DNA of 64,000 nt, taken from assembly GCA_021399435.1 (NCBI GenBank), contig JAJTUP010000034.1, positions 186,001 through 250,000 on the forward strand, in the 5' to 3' direction. Shown in pieces: positions 34,122-46,700 of the stretch (its first letter is position 1; the number at the start of each line of letters is the position of its first letter). This DNA comes from Diaporthe sp. PMI_573 (taxonomy: Eukaryota; Ascomycota; Sordariomycetes; Diaporthales; Diaporthaceae). The position numbers were made by a program, and so were the translations under genes. The notes beneath the pieces were generated by a model. The model saw only the letters and a list, made by a program, of their open reading frames with translations. It was not told the DNA's origin and did no database searches.

Positions 34122-35700
34122 TCAGAGCTTGAAGTCACCATTTGCCTTTTCCCATCCTGAAGTCGAAGGCTCCATCGCAGCCACTCGTTCCACAAGCTTG
34201 GTCTTCAAGCTCCGTGATCTATCGGTGCAGAGTTCGAATATAGTCGCCAGGTTGAACAAGAGAGTATGCGAGGAGAAGCCGCGGTCAACCAGACCCTCCA
34301 GTGTCTCACGTCCCTGTCACCGCTTAGCCTGAGTGCGTCAAGGGGAACAAGAAACCAACTGTACCTCTTCCATTCTGCCCGTATAGAGCAAGCACACAGC
34401 CAGATTGACAGCGACCATCTCATCGTCGCCCATCTCGTCTCGGAGTTCCTTCCATGTTGACAGAGCAGTCTCGTACTCGCCCTCAGCCATACCGCACAGG
34501 GCGGATATGATTCTGTCACCGGACTCGCCGTCCCTTACGCACAACCTGGCAGCATCAGTGTCACCGAGGTGCAGCCACAGAAGCGCCTTCGCCATGTTCA
34601 GCTTGCCATCTGGGCGGCTCTTTAGACCCGCGAGATGATGTGCCGCGCCTGCAAGGTCATCCATCTCGACCATTGCGCCAGCAACCTTGATACCCAAGTC
34701 CACCAGCCGGTCTTTCCAGACCTCGCTGGCCGAATTGTTGTGATTAGTCAACGCCGTCGCTATCTGGGCTCGGGCCTCCCTGGCAAGATCGTAGTAGCTC
34801 ATGATGGCCCTCCTAGGGTCTCCGAAGCCCATGGCTTGCAACCGGACGATCAAGACGCGTAGATCCCAGGGGACGAGGTGCGTGCCAGATATCTCGTCCA
34901 TGTATATCGCACTGTTGACATCCTCGAGGGCTCGGACCTCTTGGGCTGCAATCTGAGTCGAGTCGATGAGCGTCAGGCATGACAGACGAACGTAGAGCAG
35001 CTCAAAGATCCTAGCATAGTCCGTGGGTGCCGGGGCTGGTTGGCTTCCTGTGCCGGTCAACGCCTGGACTGCTGCGATGGCCGCGGCGCGGAAGTGGCCC
35101 CTGGCAAGTAGCTCATCTATGGGTGAGTCTGGGGGCGGCTGCTTGCTTGAATTGCGGAAGGGAGGCGGGATTGTGACAGGCGTCAAGGGATTGTAGATCT
35201 CAGGACGTAACAGGTAGGAGAAGTCTTTGGGTGGTAGAATTGCAGGACTGGCAACCCGATGGGGCCCTGGTGAGCGAGGAGATGGGCGAGGTCTGTCGAC
35301 AGAAACCCGTGGGCTGCCCCGCTGAGAGAGCGGGCGAGACGGAACCAGATGCTTTGCCTGTTGAGGCGACAGAGGCGATGCCAGGGGGTCGCTGTGCTCC
35401 AGGCTTCAGTCACAATACAAGCAGGCCAAGCTCGAAGGGACTTACTCATCTGCATCGAGTGGACCCTTGGTCGAGGACCGAGGCCTCGTTGCTAGACACC
35501 AGGTCAGCCTAATGCCATGTGCCGGGGCTCGGGTATGTCATGTGCAGGCAGCTTCGTGGTGCAGGCGGACGTCACTCGGGCAACGTCTGTTTCTGGCTCC
35601 TCGGGACTTGGTTGAGAGCTCAAAGTAGAAACTTACGTCTTGATGTTGAAGACTTGTTCCGAACGTGCCCGCGTATCGGCAAAGTCTGTGACTGATCCAT
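34122..35700 (-). CDS. TRAPP complex subunit 12 (TRAPPC12)-like, TPR protein, 4 exons
   Basis: Exons 35700-35637, 35491-35446, 35403-34365 and 34313-34122 encode 446 residues. TRAPPC12 belongs to the TRAPPIII-type tether and exchange complex, which activates Rab GTPases in ER-Golgi and autophagy traffic. The N terminus (MDQSQTLPIRGHVRNKSS) is disordered and Pro/Ser-rich. It is followed by the conserved segment PPKDFSYLLRPEIYNPLTP, then a helical repeat region with TPR-like pairs (LARGHFRAAAIAAVQAL, KALLWLHLGDTDAARLC, GMAEGEYETALSTWKEL). It ends in GFSSHTLLFNLATIFELCTDRS and LKTKLVERVA. The introns are 145, 42 and 51 bp with GTAAGT, GTAAGT and GTACAG donors. The phases all agree, and splicing is required because in-frame stops lie in introns 1-2. 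The 42-bp intron is near the lower size limit. Confidence 0.85.
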
Positions 35701-37086
35701 GGTGATGTTGACGAAAAGGGGGTGTTATCAGTAGGTGTTGGACTGAGCGGACCGCTGTCGTACAGTAGGCATCTTGAAGCTTGGGCAGGTCAAATCCCCG
35801 TAGCACCAGCCGCGTCACAGCTGGTACCAGCTGGCAATCATCTACTGCACTCAACATTGGACGCATGGGACTTTCTGCATCAACTTTTGCACCGGTGAAA
35901 TATCAGCAATTGTGTAAATTGAATGGCATCGATAGTACCATTTGTTTTTCAACAGAATAATGCCAATCGATATATGACGGCTAATTTGCTTGACTCGAGC
36001 GTCGACCGAATTTGCTTAGAGCGCATGAGATCGTGGGAATGCGATAGGTGTCAATACTCCCAGTTGATCGAAAAAGTCCTCGTTGCTATGTGAATGAAAA
36101 CGAACTCCGGGGGCTATACTTTCATGTGATCGCTGTGTGCAATGACAGCATGAACAGATCCGGGTTCTGGAAAGCAAATAAAACAAAATATGGGTCCTCG
36201 CCTGTGATCCCAACACGGGTGGACTTTCGATCCCGAAAGTTGGTGTTACAAATACGGCACCTACTAGAGTATTTCTGGATGTATGTGGCAGCGTCGGAGC
36301 AGGATACAACAATGACACAACTAAGGACGGGATTAAGCAGCTTTCGGGCACGTGCTGACTTTCCTCCAAAGATACCAAGTACATCAGAGAATCACTTGAG
36401 CTGGTCATCTTCGATACCATCTTCGATATCATATTCCGTGACCTCGCGTGTCTTGTATTGTTATATCATAGAAACGGTCGCTCCTGATACATATTTCGCG
36501 TCCATTCCGGGAGATCTGTTGCCAGTTTGGCTCTGTCTGCGACACCTTGTGACGGACCGATGCACCTGGGTAGTGTATGAACATTATTCCAAAGGGTTCA
36601 TTGACACTGAACCAGGTTGAGAGATGACTTATGAAGAGAAAACAAATTCAGGTAGAAATAGAGACGAGCTTCAAGGTTGATGGTCCAAGTTTGCTCTCGC
36701 ATCTAGGCCATGGCTGCCTAGGTAGGGTCAGGATTGAAACGGCTACCCAGGTAGCCATTTTGCAGTGGATGTTCTCGAGTTATGACTCAACAATACGGTA
36801 AATCAATTCAAATCAGGTATGTTGACCATTCTTGTACCTAGATAGTGATGGGCTTTGAATTCCAAGGTCTACGGGTTGTCTCACCATTGCTGACTCCTGA
36901 GTTGATCATGATCTACAATGGTGAGTTCACCAGGTACATTGCAAGTGCCCTCTCGACAAACGTATTTCTAAGGTGGCTCAAAGCGTCTTCCACGCCTTTT
37001 ACAATATTCAGGTAGATCCGTAGAGCCATCGACCCTGACAGATCCATACATAGTACTCCATGATACAACTGCTACATGTTCTCGCC
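35701..37086. other. intergenic, 1.4 kb
   Basis: Upstream region of the TRAPPC12-like gene and 3' flank of the next minus-strand gene. Contains TGCCTAGGTAGGG at 36715, the inverted repeat GGCTACCCAGGTAGCC at 36741-36756 and GTACCTAGATAG at 36835. A 190-codon open frame at 36048-36620 has no motif and irregular composition. Confidence 0.45.
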
Positions 37087-37641
37087 TCATTTGGTACTCT
37101 GGCCAAGAAGACCGTCTGTCTCTCCATCTGCATCCTCGCGGGGCTCCAGAGAGGCATACGAGGGTGGGCGTTCCGACTTGGCAGAAGTAGCGGAGCGCAC
37201 ACTGGCTCCATCGGAGTCGCCGTCGCCACCGCCAGGGGCGTCCCCATGCTCACCACTGTCGTCAACAGCCCCCATCTCCAAGTCCCGAGCCGCCTCGCCG
37301 CCACCGCCGTCACCGTCGGCCTGTTTCCTCTTAGGGAGCGGTATCCCACAGCACGAGCTCGCGGAGCCAAGGGTCATCCACAGCCCGGTAGCGATGAGGA
37401 CCAAGATCCAGCCCGCCAGGACCAGGGGCCAGAGGATAGCGGGCAGGAAGAAGAAGAACGGGAAGAAAGGCATAGCGCAGGCGTCCCGGCGTGTGATGCT
37501 CGGGACCCAGGGTTGATCCCACTTCGTGATCTTTGTCTCGCTGTCGTGGGCATGTCCTATGGTGATGAAGGCTGTGATGATGAAGCCGAATATGTAGGGT
37601 ACGATGAGCAAGATGGACGGGGAAATGCCATGGAAAGCCAT
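37087..37641 (-). CDS. small membrane protein with PPxY motif, 184 aa
   Basis: Single exon with ATG at 37641. Residues 8-30 (SILLIVPYIFGFIITAFITI) form a first hydrophobic helix, and residues about 57-88 (MPFFPFFFFLPAILWPLVLA, then GWILVLIATGLWM) form one or two more. A short charged loop lies between them. The C-terminal 80 residues are disordered, Gly/Asp/Ser-rich and acidic, and include PPSYASL, a PPxY motif of the type bound by the WW domains of Rsp5-family ubiquitin ligases. This suggests a membrane cargo or adaptor sorted by ubiquitylation, but the family is not one I recognise. No intron is visible. Confidence 0.7.
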   Translation of the reverse strand: MAFHGISPSILLIVPYIFGFIITAFITIGHAHDSETKITKWDQPWVPSITRRDACAMPFFPFFFFLPAILWPLVLAGWILVLIATGLWMTLGSASSCCGIPLPKRKQADGDGGGGEAARDLEMGAVDDSGEHGDAPGGGDGDSDGASVRSATSAKSERPPSYASLEPREDADGETDGLLGQSTK

Positions 37642-38498
37642 CTCGTCGGGAGAGCCTGAGCTTGAGCTATGGTCGAAACGGGTCGAATGCCAATCCGGGC
37701 TTGAGGCGCTTCACGGGTGGGTAGTGTGTGACGTCGTCAGTTGAGAACCTGAGTTCACCAGATCGAAGAATTGGGTCGTGATGCGAAAATGCGATGTAAA
37801 GAAAAAGCAGTGATGGTCATCGCAGCATGCATGGTCTTCCATTCTCCCCCCGCGGGCGCGTGGCGGTGCACTGCTAACCCGGGGAATCCTACGCTACTCA
37901 GCTTGTATGATTCCTGCTGACATGTCAGCAGCTTGTCCGCATACTGCGAACGCTGAAGCCTGGGCAAGGCTGATTCACGAGTGCTCACTTACATCTCGGT
38001 AGAAAAGGTTTAGGGGAACGCAGACCTGTACCTGCATGTGCAGATCCAAGGCCAGCGACAGGGTCAATAAACCATCTGAACAGACACCGTGCAACGCGAT
38101 CATGATCTATTGCAGCCGCGCCGTTCATGGTAGGGTTGAATCCGAGTTCAAATCAGCAAGATGCCTACGAGACAGCCTAATGGTGATACTTGGAGGCGGG
38201 TCCATTCAGCTGATGCCAAAATGGTTGGGTCAAGACTGGGTTCAGGAAAGGTTGACATTAGCAGCAGTATTCTGGATCAAAATATACAGATAATAGGAAC
38301 AGCCAACGGCTGTGATGATAGCCGCCGAGATCTCGCGCTCCCAATATACACACCAAAACTAGCCTCGGAGCACACAAGCATCTTCTGCAGCCCCATGCTG
38401 GCAAATTTAAGGCATCGTGGACCGCGTACCCAACACCCAGACGCCTTTGGTATTATGTCAAAGCTCTTGATCGCCACATCATCACCGCGCCTGGCACC
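37642..38498. other. intergenic, 0.9 kb
   Basis: Upstream region of the PPxY membrane-protein gene and 3' flank of the CFEM gene. No gene or repeat seen. Confidence 0.5.
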
Positions 38499-39090
38499 TC
38501 ACAGCAAGGCCAGCCCAGCGGCGGCCAGCCCACCAAACAGCTCCATGCCCAGGGCGGCAGTCTGCCTCGGTGCCCAAGCTTGCGCGGCAGTCGTCCCTGA
38601 ACTAGTTGTAGCACTAGCCGAAGCCCCGGTGGCAGTGGCGGAGCCGCTGCTGGAGGAGCCGTTCGGAGTGCCGGTGGCCGTGGCACTTGCGCCCGAGGCA
38701 GTCGAGCAACTGACCTGGTCGGGGACGTCGACGCCATTGGCGCTGCAGATCTGCTGGGCAAAGGTGATGGCTGACTGCTGGTCGGCCTCGCTGCAGGCGC
38801 CGACCAGGCAGCAGGCAACGTTTCCGAGGAAGTCCTGGTTTGCGCAGATGCACTTCGGGTCGGTGCCGCAGCCGGCGTAGGAGCCGCCGGAGAAGAACCG
38901 CGAGGCACAGCCTTGCTATCGAGGGTTTTGATGTCAGCCAGGGAGGATGCGCGGCTGCCGAGCAGGGACTTGATATTGGGTGGGAGGTGAAGAGAGCCAG
39001 ACTTACAGCACAGGTGGGCAGGCCTTGGAATTGAGCGACGGTCAGGCCGGCGAAGATGGCCGCCGAGAGTGAGGCTGCGGGGAAGAGCAT
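38499..39090 (-). CDS. CFEM-domain GPI-anchored-type secreted protein, 2 exons
   Basis: Exons 39090-39007 and 38915-38499 (91-bp intron, GTAAGT donor) encode 166 residues. The signal peptide is MLFPAASLSAAIFAGLTVAQ. The CFEM region follows at about residues 22-90: LPTCAQGCASRFF, AGCGTDPKCICANQDF, VACCLVGACSEADQQS, then QQICSANGV. Its nine cysteines include the CxC and CC pairs typical of the fold that binds heme or acts at the fungal surface. A Ser/Thr/Ala/Gly-rich stalk (about 95-145) and a C-terminal hydrophobic segment (ELFGGLAAAGLALL) without charged tail indicate a GPI-attachment signal. The first exon holds exactly the signal peptide and first Cys. In fungi such proteins act in heme or iron capture, wall structure or host interaction; which applies here is not shown. 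Confidence 0.9.
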
Positions 39091-41116
39091 ATTGGTGGCA
39101 GTGCCGACTGTGCCTCGTGTATCGGTATGTGTAGATAGTTTACTATGGCAGTGAGATCGCAGGACGTGACTGTCGCACAGCTAGATATACTTGGAGTGAG
39201 GCGGGAGAAGTATGCAAAACGGGACCAATCCTGCCAATGGAAACGCTTCGGGCTGAAGAAGGGTGAGAGGAGCGAGGTTCACCGAAGGGCGGCGCCGTCC
39301 TTCATGTTGGAAGTGTCCAAGGGCGGGTGGGGGGAAGGTGTAGTACACAGTAGCGTCTTGGGGAGGAACAACGCGCCGATACCCATGCAAAGCTAACCCA
39401 GCTCGGAAAGCAAGCAAGGAAGGAGGGAGCAAGAGTTCCCAGGGGACTTCCCCCCAGCAAGACGAATGAGGAAGCGAAGTGGCGCCCGTTCATGCAGCGC
39501 GCCGTCTTTGTGACAGACTATAGACAGCACAGCGCCACCATCCCAAGTTATTATGCCGTCAACTTCAGTGCGCTGCGAAAGGGAACGGAGGGCCCGGGGA
39601 GACTCTAGAGTTCAGATCGTCGGCTGCCAAGCTGGGGTCCGGCCTCTGAATCATGAAGATTTGCGCAATTGACCATACAAACCCAACAGAAGCAGCAAGC
39701 CGCCCGGCGGTTTCTCCATCACCAACCTGCTCGGGTGAAGCCTCTCGCGGTGCATATGCCGAGCTTGCTTGTTGGATGCTCCTGCACGGGCAGGATCCTA
39801 CAACACTCAGTCACAGCAGCCATGGAAGCTTCCTCTCAATGGCACGGTCGAGAAAGTAAGTAATCCGGGATCCTCGGCTCAGCACTCTGGCATCGTCGGT
39901 CAAGAACATGTACGGATACCACAGCACACAACGAGGGCAGCAGCAAAGACCAAACAAATTGACAATTTCCAGCTAAACCTTAATGAGTTCTCCACCGAGC
40001 CACTGGTCCCACCGCCCCACTGAAGAGACTCAGCTGCGCTCCCCTGGAGCTTGGGCCCGCTCTCGACGGCTGTGAGTGCTCTTTTACTGTGTACTGTGCG
40101 GCGTGGTATGGTCAGATTTGGCTCTCGTCGTTGCTTTTGTCTCCTCACGTCTGCCACTTCAAGAACATCTGCCGAATGGACATGACAGCAATATGTCAGG
40201 GACCCCCTCCGGCATCGACTTCACCTGTTGTGACGATCTGCCACGCCACCTGCCGACACCGCAAGAGAGGCGGAGAAACAGGCGCTGCAGATATATTCAC
40301 ATAGATGAACGAGCTGCACCGTGTGCCGGTCCCCAGTGCTGTCACAATCGGACGGCGGCTCCACTTGAAGTGGGCTGACCACGAGGGCCGGTTGACCATG
40401 GGTGGGTTGGCTGGCACTCGATACTGCCATAATGCCCGACTGCCGCCCGTGTTCTGGCTGGCCACGCCTGTCCATCCCCCGCAGTGGCCCGAGCAAATCA
40501 GCCCGTGAAGCCATCTTACAAGCTCATCCATGATCAAACTTGCTGACAACCACGCACAACCGCGGCACGGCACGCCAGGTGTCGTGCGTGTGCGAGGCAT
40601 CTCTCTGTTGCTCGTGTGTGTGTGTTGCACTGCACTAGCACTGCCGCTCGAGATGACGGAATGATGCAGGACGAGAGCATTGGATGGTCGCCATTAGACT
40701 TTGAGAGGTGAACGGAGCACGCCTCTCCCGCACAATCACAATGTGCTGCTGCAACTCTAATTGCTGCGACAGCATTTGGTCTAGCTCCAGCCAGTCGGCC
40801 ACTAACTCTGAGGAAGACTGGTGCCAAGCCTTCCAGCACCTACGAAACCACGGGGCGGACGCCTATACCTTCCCGACCTCACCCAACTTCTCTTGTTGAT
40901 CAATCCGCCAAAGCTGCATCCCCTCCCGACCTCGCCTAACGACTCTTGTTGATCAATCCGCCAAAGCTGCATCCTCTCCCGTCTTCCCTGGCAGTGAGCT
41001 GTCGAGGTTCGCTGGCTGTCCCAGCACTCACCATGCTTGATTCCTGACCACCTATAACCACCGAATATTGCAACTATCTCTACCACACCTGATAGTACGG
41101 CTCCAAGTCATTCATC
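39091..41116. other. gene-free spacer, 2.0 kb
   Basis: Divergent region between the CFEM gene and the transporter gene. It contains a 53-bp tandem duplication at 40871-40976. A short Cys-rich frame at 40741-40899 (MCCCNSNCC..) has no splice partner or support. Nothing else recognised. Confidence 0.5.
40871..40976 (+). repeat. tandem duplication, unit 53 bp, two copies
   Basis: Two adjacent near-identical copies beginning TCCCGACCTC (40871 and 40924), each containing CTTGTTGATCAATCCGCC and AAGCTGCATC. They lie about 140-245 bp upstream of the ATG of the MFS transporter, so in its likely promoter or leader. Confidence 0.85.
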
Positions 41117-42938
41117 ATGGGTCTGGGAATTCTCGAGGACAGGGTCATGGACCATGTCCCAGGTACGCACCGCATCCAAGAGTATACACCCCAACCTCAC
41201 CCGCTGACCGACCCGTTCCAGGGACGACCCGCTATTTTGACGATCCGGGGCGGCCGCAGTACGCTTCGCAAGGCGTCCACGGCCTCAAGACCGACAACAG
41301 CGGCGCCGTGCCCATCATCCTCGTGCCCCAGCCCTCCGACGACCCCAACGACCCCCTGAACTGGCCGCTCTGGAAGCGCGACCTCATCACCTTCATCCTC
41401 TCCTTCTCCGCCATCTTTGCCACCGCCCTCGGGCCCATCCTCGCCGCCAACACCGTCACCGTGTCGCTGTACATGACCCATGACTTCACCGACGTCGCCG
41501 TCTTGACCGGTTACTTCCTACTCGGCACCGGCTTCGCGAGCGCCTTCTTCGTGCCCTCGAGCCGCGTCTGGGGGAAGAGGCACACCTTCATCTTCGGCAT
41601 AGTCGTGCTGGTCGCCTCGAGCGCCTGGGGCGGCTACGTCGGCTACCGGAAGGACTATAACAGCTTCCTCTGGTCCCGGATCATCCAGGGGGTCGGGTGC
41701 GCGCCCTACGAGGCATTGGTCAATGCTGCCGTTGGTGACCTCTACTTTGTCCACCAGCGCGGCAGCAGGATGGCGCTGACGAACCTGGCCGTGTTTGGCG
41801 GCGCCTTTTTCACGCCCATCGTCGTCGGCAAGATCACCCACGAGCTGAACTGGTGGTGGACCTTCTACCTGACCGCCATCTTCTGCGCCTTGTGCCTGCC
41901 TGCCATCATATTTTTCTGTCCCGAGACCGCGTACAGGCGGAATACCAACCTGAACACGGACATGCTGGCCCGGGAGAACCCCGCCGGCGTGGCAAGCGGT
42001 GACGACCACCCTCTGTCGACCCGGGACAACAACAGCCAGGACTCTGAGAAGTACATCAACGGAGACGGCCCCGGACCTGCCGCCAGTGGCAGCGCGGCAC
42101 CAGTCCCGGCCAAGGTCAGCTACCTGCAGTCCCTCGCGCTCTTCAACGGCCGCAAGACGGACGAAGCCCTCTGGAAGCTCGCGTTGCGGCCGTTCCCGCT
42201 CTTCCTGCAGCCCGCCTTCCTGTGGGCCACCCTGATCGGGGGCACCCTGATCGGCTGGACCGTCTTCATCGGCGTCATCCTCGGCGCCTTCTTCCTGGGT
42301 TATCCCTTGTGGTGGGACGAGGTCAAGACGGGCTACGCGTACACGGCCGCCTTCATCGGCGCCATCGTCGGGTTCCTCATCGCCGGCGGGCTGTCCGACT
42401 GGTCCGCTAAGGTCATGACCAGGCGCAACGGCGGCGTCTACGAGCCCGAGTTCCGCATCATCCTAGTCATCCCGCAGTTCGTGTTTGGGTGTATCGGCGT
42501 ATTCGGCTGGGGCGCCGCCTCCGACGGGCTGCTGGCCGGCAAGTATGGCTATGCCGTGCCGCTCATGTTCTTCGCCTTCGAGGTCTGCGGTATGGTCATC
42601 GGTGCTGTTGCGAGTAGTCTTTACATCGTGGATGCGTATCGTGACCTTGCCATCGAAGGTTTGACTTGCATGATCATATTCAAAAACATGTTCAGCTTCG
42701 CCCTTACATTCAAGGCCTACGAGTGGCTCATCACCAACGGCACCAAGGCGACGCCCCTCTTCAATGCCCTTGGTGCGATACAGGTGGTCATCTGCGCTTC
42801 CAGTATCCCAATGTGTATGTATACCCTGTCCCTCCCAATCTCTCGCTGTCGCTAATGTTTCATGTAGACATCTATGGCAAGCGGAATCGGAGCTTTTTCT
42901 ACCGTCATGATATTTTGGAAATGCTCGGGCTCAGGTGA
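41117..42938 (+). CDS. MFS transporter, DHA1/HOL1-like, 3 exons
   Basis: Exons 41117-41162, 41222-42814 and 42868-42938 encode 569 residues. A major facilitator superfamily proton-coupled exporter or uptake carrier of the plasma membrane with about 12 hydrophobic helices. Family marks are DDPNDPLNWPLWKRDLI before helix 1; VPSSRVWGKRHTFIFG (motif A position, helices 2-3); RIIQGVGCAPYEALV (helix 4); a hydrophilic central loop of about 90 residues with SEKYINGDG; then helices 7-12, with FKNMFSFALTFKAYEW in helix 11. The last exon restores the C terminus (YGKRNRSFFYRHDILEM), which the unspliced frame loses. Introns are 59 and 53 bp with GTACGC and GTATGT donors. The substrate cannot be told; HOL1-like members carry cations, polyamines or metabolites. 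Confidence 0.88.
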
Positions 42939-43735
42939 CCGCAACTGAGCCTATTCATCAAGTGGCTGCTAATTTGGTTTACTACGCCCTGTACACATCT
43001 AATAGCATATTTAATACAAATAGCATACATCTGGGAAAGGGACCCCACAACCTTAGCGACCGGCTCCATTTATGTGTGTACAGTAGATAGATACGACTGT
43101 CTTAGGACGACCGTCTCGGATCCTGATGTGCTGGTTACTCTCGTGGGATGATTCCACCCTAAGGCACAACCGTAAGGTGGACAAACCAAGAGGAAATCAC
43201 CTGCGCTCATCCTTGTAGACTCCTTCATGATGACTGCTCTGGATTAATGTTCTCGAGAGAAACCCTTAACCAAGATACATTTGTTTCATTGGTCACGCTT
43301 TAGTGGGAGACTGACGGGTGCTTTGTTGTGGAACACCCTTCCGTAATGGTAAACTCTGGTGAGATGATTTCTCATCACTGTAGCTAACCGTTTCGTCCTC
43401 GTTCACTGGAGTTCCCTAAGCACTCTTTACTAGCTTTGCTCAGGTGTCCGCTACGTGGCCACAGCATCTATAGTGCTTACTGCCCAACCTCCTGTGGGGT
43501 AACCTCGTAGGGGATAATCTCGTACAGAGCAGCCTCCCTTAGGAAGACCTCTGGTCAGAAAGTCTTCTATAGATCAACTTCTATAGATTAACTAGACTAG
43601 AGGCAGGCAAGCCATAGACACTCCATAATGATGGTTTTCGAACTTTTCGAATTGTGGCTGTGTTACTGCAATGGTGTGTGAGTGATAGCTTCCTATCTGG
43701 AATTTCTAGGCAATATACGATAGCTACGACCCTCA
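42939..43735. other. convergent intergenic, 0.8 kb
   Basis: Lies between the stops of the transporter and prp22 genes. It looks AT-richer than its surroundings, with many stops in all frames, and contains a short direct repeat (CTTCTATAGAT at 43564 and 43578). No gene or transposon end was recognised. Confidence 0.4.
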
Positions 43736-46700
43736 TTAGCCCCAGGTGCCGCCGCCACCGCCAGATCGCCCTCCCCTCCTCTGGGCACTGAGCCGCCAGT
43801 CGTCTTCTCCCTGGTACTTATTGTACAGAGGCTGGATCCTCTCTGCCTTCTTCCTCTTGCTCAGCTGGTCGGTAGGGGCGACCTTGAAGAAGGTCGGCGC
43901 CGCCTCGACCAGCCACTTGGGCTCGATGGCCGTGGTGATGTGCATGTACTCCTTGGTGGTCATCACCAGCGAGTGGTAGATGACCCACTCGGCGTTCTTG
44001 CCGAACAGCGCGGAGCTGGGGTGCAGGTAGACGTTGGTGCCCTCGATCAGCGTCTTGTAGCCCTCCTGCGGGTCCTTGCGGGCCGAGTTGCGGAAGAAGC
44101 CCGAGCACAGCGCCCGCCGCACCTTTTCCGTATCGCGGCCGCACGACGTGATGGGGTGCCGGTACCGCTGCATCATCTTGGTGAGCTGGTCTCGCACGTC
44201 CTTGGCCCGGCGCACGCTACGTGCCTGGATGAAATTCTCGAAACACCAGGGGTTGGAGAACCCGCTGTGCTTCCAGGAGTTGTATACATTGAGCAGCGTC
44301 AGGTGGTCGCCGTGCGGGTCGTGGAATTTGGCTTTCTTCTGGTCTGCTTGGGATTGCTTCTCCTTGGGTCGGTAGAACACGGTCTGGATGTTGAGCATAG
44401 AAACAATGGTGAGCATCTCATCCGAGCAGCCCAGGTCAACGCTATACACAAGGCCCTTGGCTAACGAGGGGTCGACAGGAAAGTCTGCCATCTTTCGACC
44501 GAGTCGGGTGAGAAGTCCTTCGTCGTCCAGGGCGGATAATGCGTATAACTCTTCCAGGGCTGTAAGCATGGTATTCATGGGTGGTGGGTCCATGAAACCA
44601 AAATGCAGTAGGTCGTTGATACCCGAGGCTTTTAGCATCAAGATCGTATGTGCGAGGTTCTGCCTTTGGATTTCGGGGATCGTCGTAGGGAGCATCTCTG
44701 ACTCAAATGCCTGCTGGGTGTAGAGCCTGAAGCATTTCCCCGGGCCCGTTCTTCCTGCACGACCTGCACGCTGTTGAGCACTGGCACGAGAGATCGGGAC
44801 AACGACCAGGGAGTCCATTCCCAGCTTCGGGTCGTAAGCGTTCTGCTTGACAAAGCCGGGATCAACGACATAATAGATGCCGTCGATAGTAATGGATGTT
44901 TCAGCAATATTGGTGGCCAGAACGACTTTCCTGCTTCCTGGAGGCGCGGGATCAAAGATCCTGCTTTGCATCTCGCTCGGCAGGGCCGAGTAGACAGGCA
45001 GGATGAGGAGCTCAGGGACGTTGGGGCCGAGGGCCTTCATACGCTCGAAGAGCACTTCGCAGGCTGTGTCAATCTCTTCCTGTCCCGTAAGGAAAACGAG
45101 AATGTCTCCGGCCGGTTCAGCGAGGTGTATTTCCATGACCGTAACCAACGCTGCGTCAAGATAATCGCTCTCTGGCTCTTTCGAGTAGAGTACTTCCACA
45201 GGGAATGTTCTTCCAGGGATCGTGAAGATTGGTGCCTCGTTGAAATACGAGGAGAATTTGTCCGCATCCAGAGTGGCGGAGGTGACAATGATTTTGAGGT
45301 CGGGCCGGCGTTTGACTGTCTTCTTCAACAAACCGAAGAGTACATCTGTTGCAATCGTACGTTCGTGTGCCTCATCCAGCATGATGATTGAGTATCTCTG
45401 GAGGTCAGGGTCCATAATGATCTCTCGCTGAAGATGACCGTCCGTCATATACTTGATGACAGTGTCTTTGCTGGTCTTGTCCTCGAACCGGATGGCGTAT
45501 CCAACCTCGGCACCGACCTCGCATCCGACCTCTTCTGCCACGCGCTTTGCCACGCTCATCGCTGCGACTCGACGAGGTTGCGTGCAGCCTATCATGCCTC
45601 TATCGCCGAAACCAGCTTCTGCCAGGTACTGGGTCAGTTGCGTGGTCTTTCCAGAACCAGTTTCTCCGACCACAATCATGATTTGGTTGTCCTTGATCGC
45701 CTGTATGAGCTGGCTCCTGAAGTTGAAGACGGGTAGAGACTCTCGTTGCTGCTTGATGCTCAAGTTTGATCGCTTGCCCATAGATGCATCCTTCGGTACA
45801 ATTGCCTTCCTCCATTCCGGAGCCGCATCCGTTTTTTGTCGCATCGTGGCCTGCCTCATATCACTGGCAAATTTCCGCTTGTTTGGATCTGCCATGGGAT
45901 CCTGCCACTGAGCTGCCAGGTCCACCTTTGAGTCTTGTTCCTTAGCTGCCGCCTCTTGTTGGCGCATTTCTTTTCTCTCCTTGGCAAGATTTGTGCCGGA
46001 CATGGCCGCACGATTCAGTGACCCATCTGGTGCCTTGACGATCCGGATTGGTGATAGCTCGAGACTCTGTTTCGTCTGTCCAGCGAGGAAGGGAGGCTCC
46101 TCGTCCCGGATTTCAATGTCCACATCTTCCTCGAGTTCCATCTGGCCCTCGCCGGTGAGTGTGGCATTGTAGTCCTCCTCCAAATCAGGATAATCGGAGG
46201 CCTTAACAACTCCAGAAGCGATCAGCTGACGTATTTCCCATCTTTCAGGCGACGTCATTCTCTTTTTGTGCCGTTTCTGTGTGCCAAAACCATTGGATGG
46301 GAGGCTGCTCGGCATGGCGCCCGCGCTGCCCAAAGCCATCGAATTGGCCCCGGACTGTATCCTCGCCTGTGGAGCAAGGTCATGGCCAGTTTCCTGGTCT
46401 ACGTCCTTCATGGACAGCCCTATCCGGTTCCCCTCGAGTTTTATAACCTTGACTTTTACGTTCTGGCCTTTCGCAACGAGATCGGAGGGATGATTTACTC
46501 GCTGGCCTTCGACCAGTGCTGATACGTGCACGAGACCATCGGCCTTGCCCTTTATTCCGTGAATGTTGACAAAAGCCCCGAAGTCCTTGATGCCTGTGAC
46601 ATATCCATCATATACCTTGTAGAGCTGCGGAGTATCGTCGAGGTCCTGGGGTGGAGGTCGTCGAAACTGTTCGTCATCGTCCTCGTAGCCGTCGTCGTCG

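Noticed and set aside
36048..36620. 190-codon open frame on plus strand
   Set aside because: No motif, irregular composition and AT-rich codons unlike neighbouring genes; no splice extension seen.
40741..40899. Short Cys-rich frame beginning MCCCNSNCC
   Set aside because: Only 53 codons, no splice partner, and runs into the 53-bp tandem duplication. Cysteines are confined to the first ten residues.
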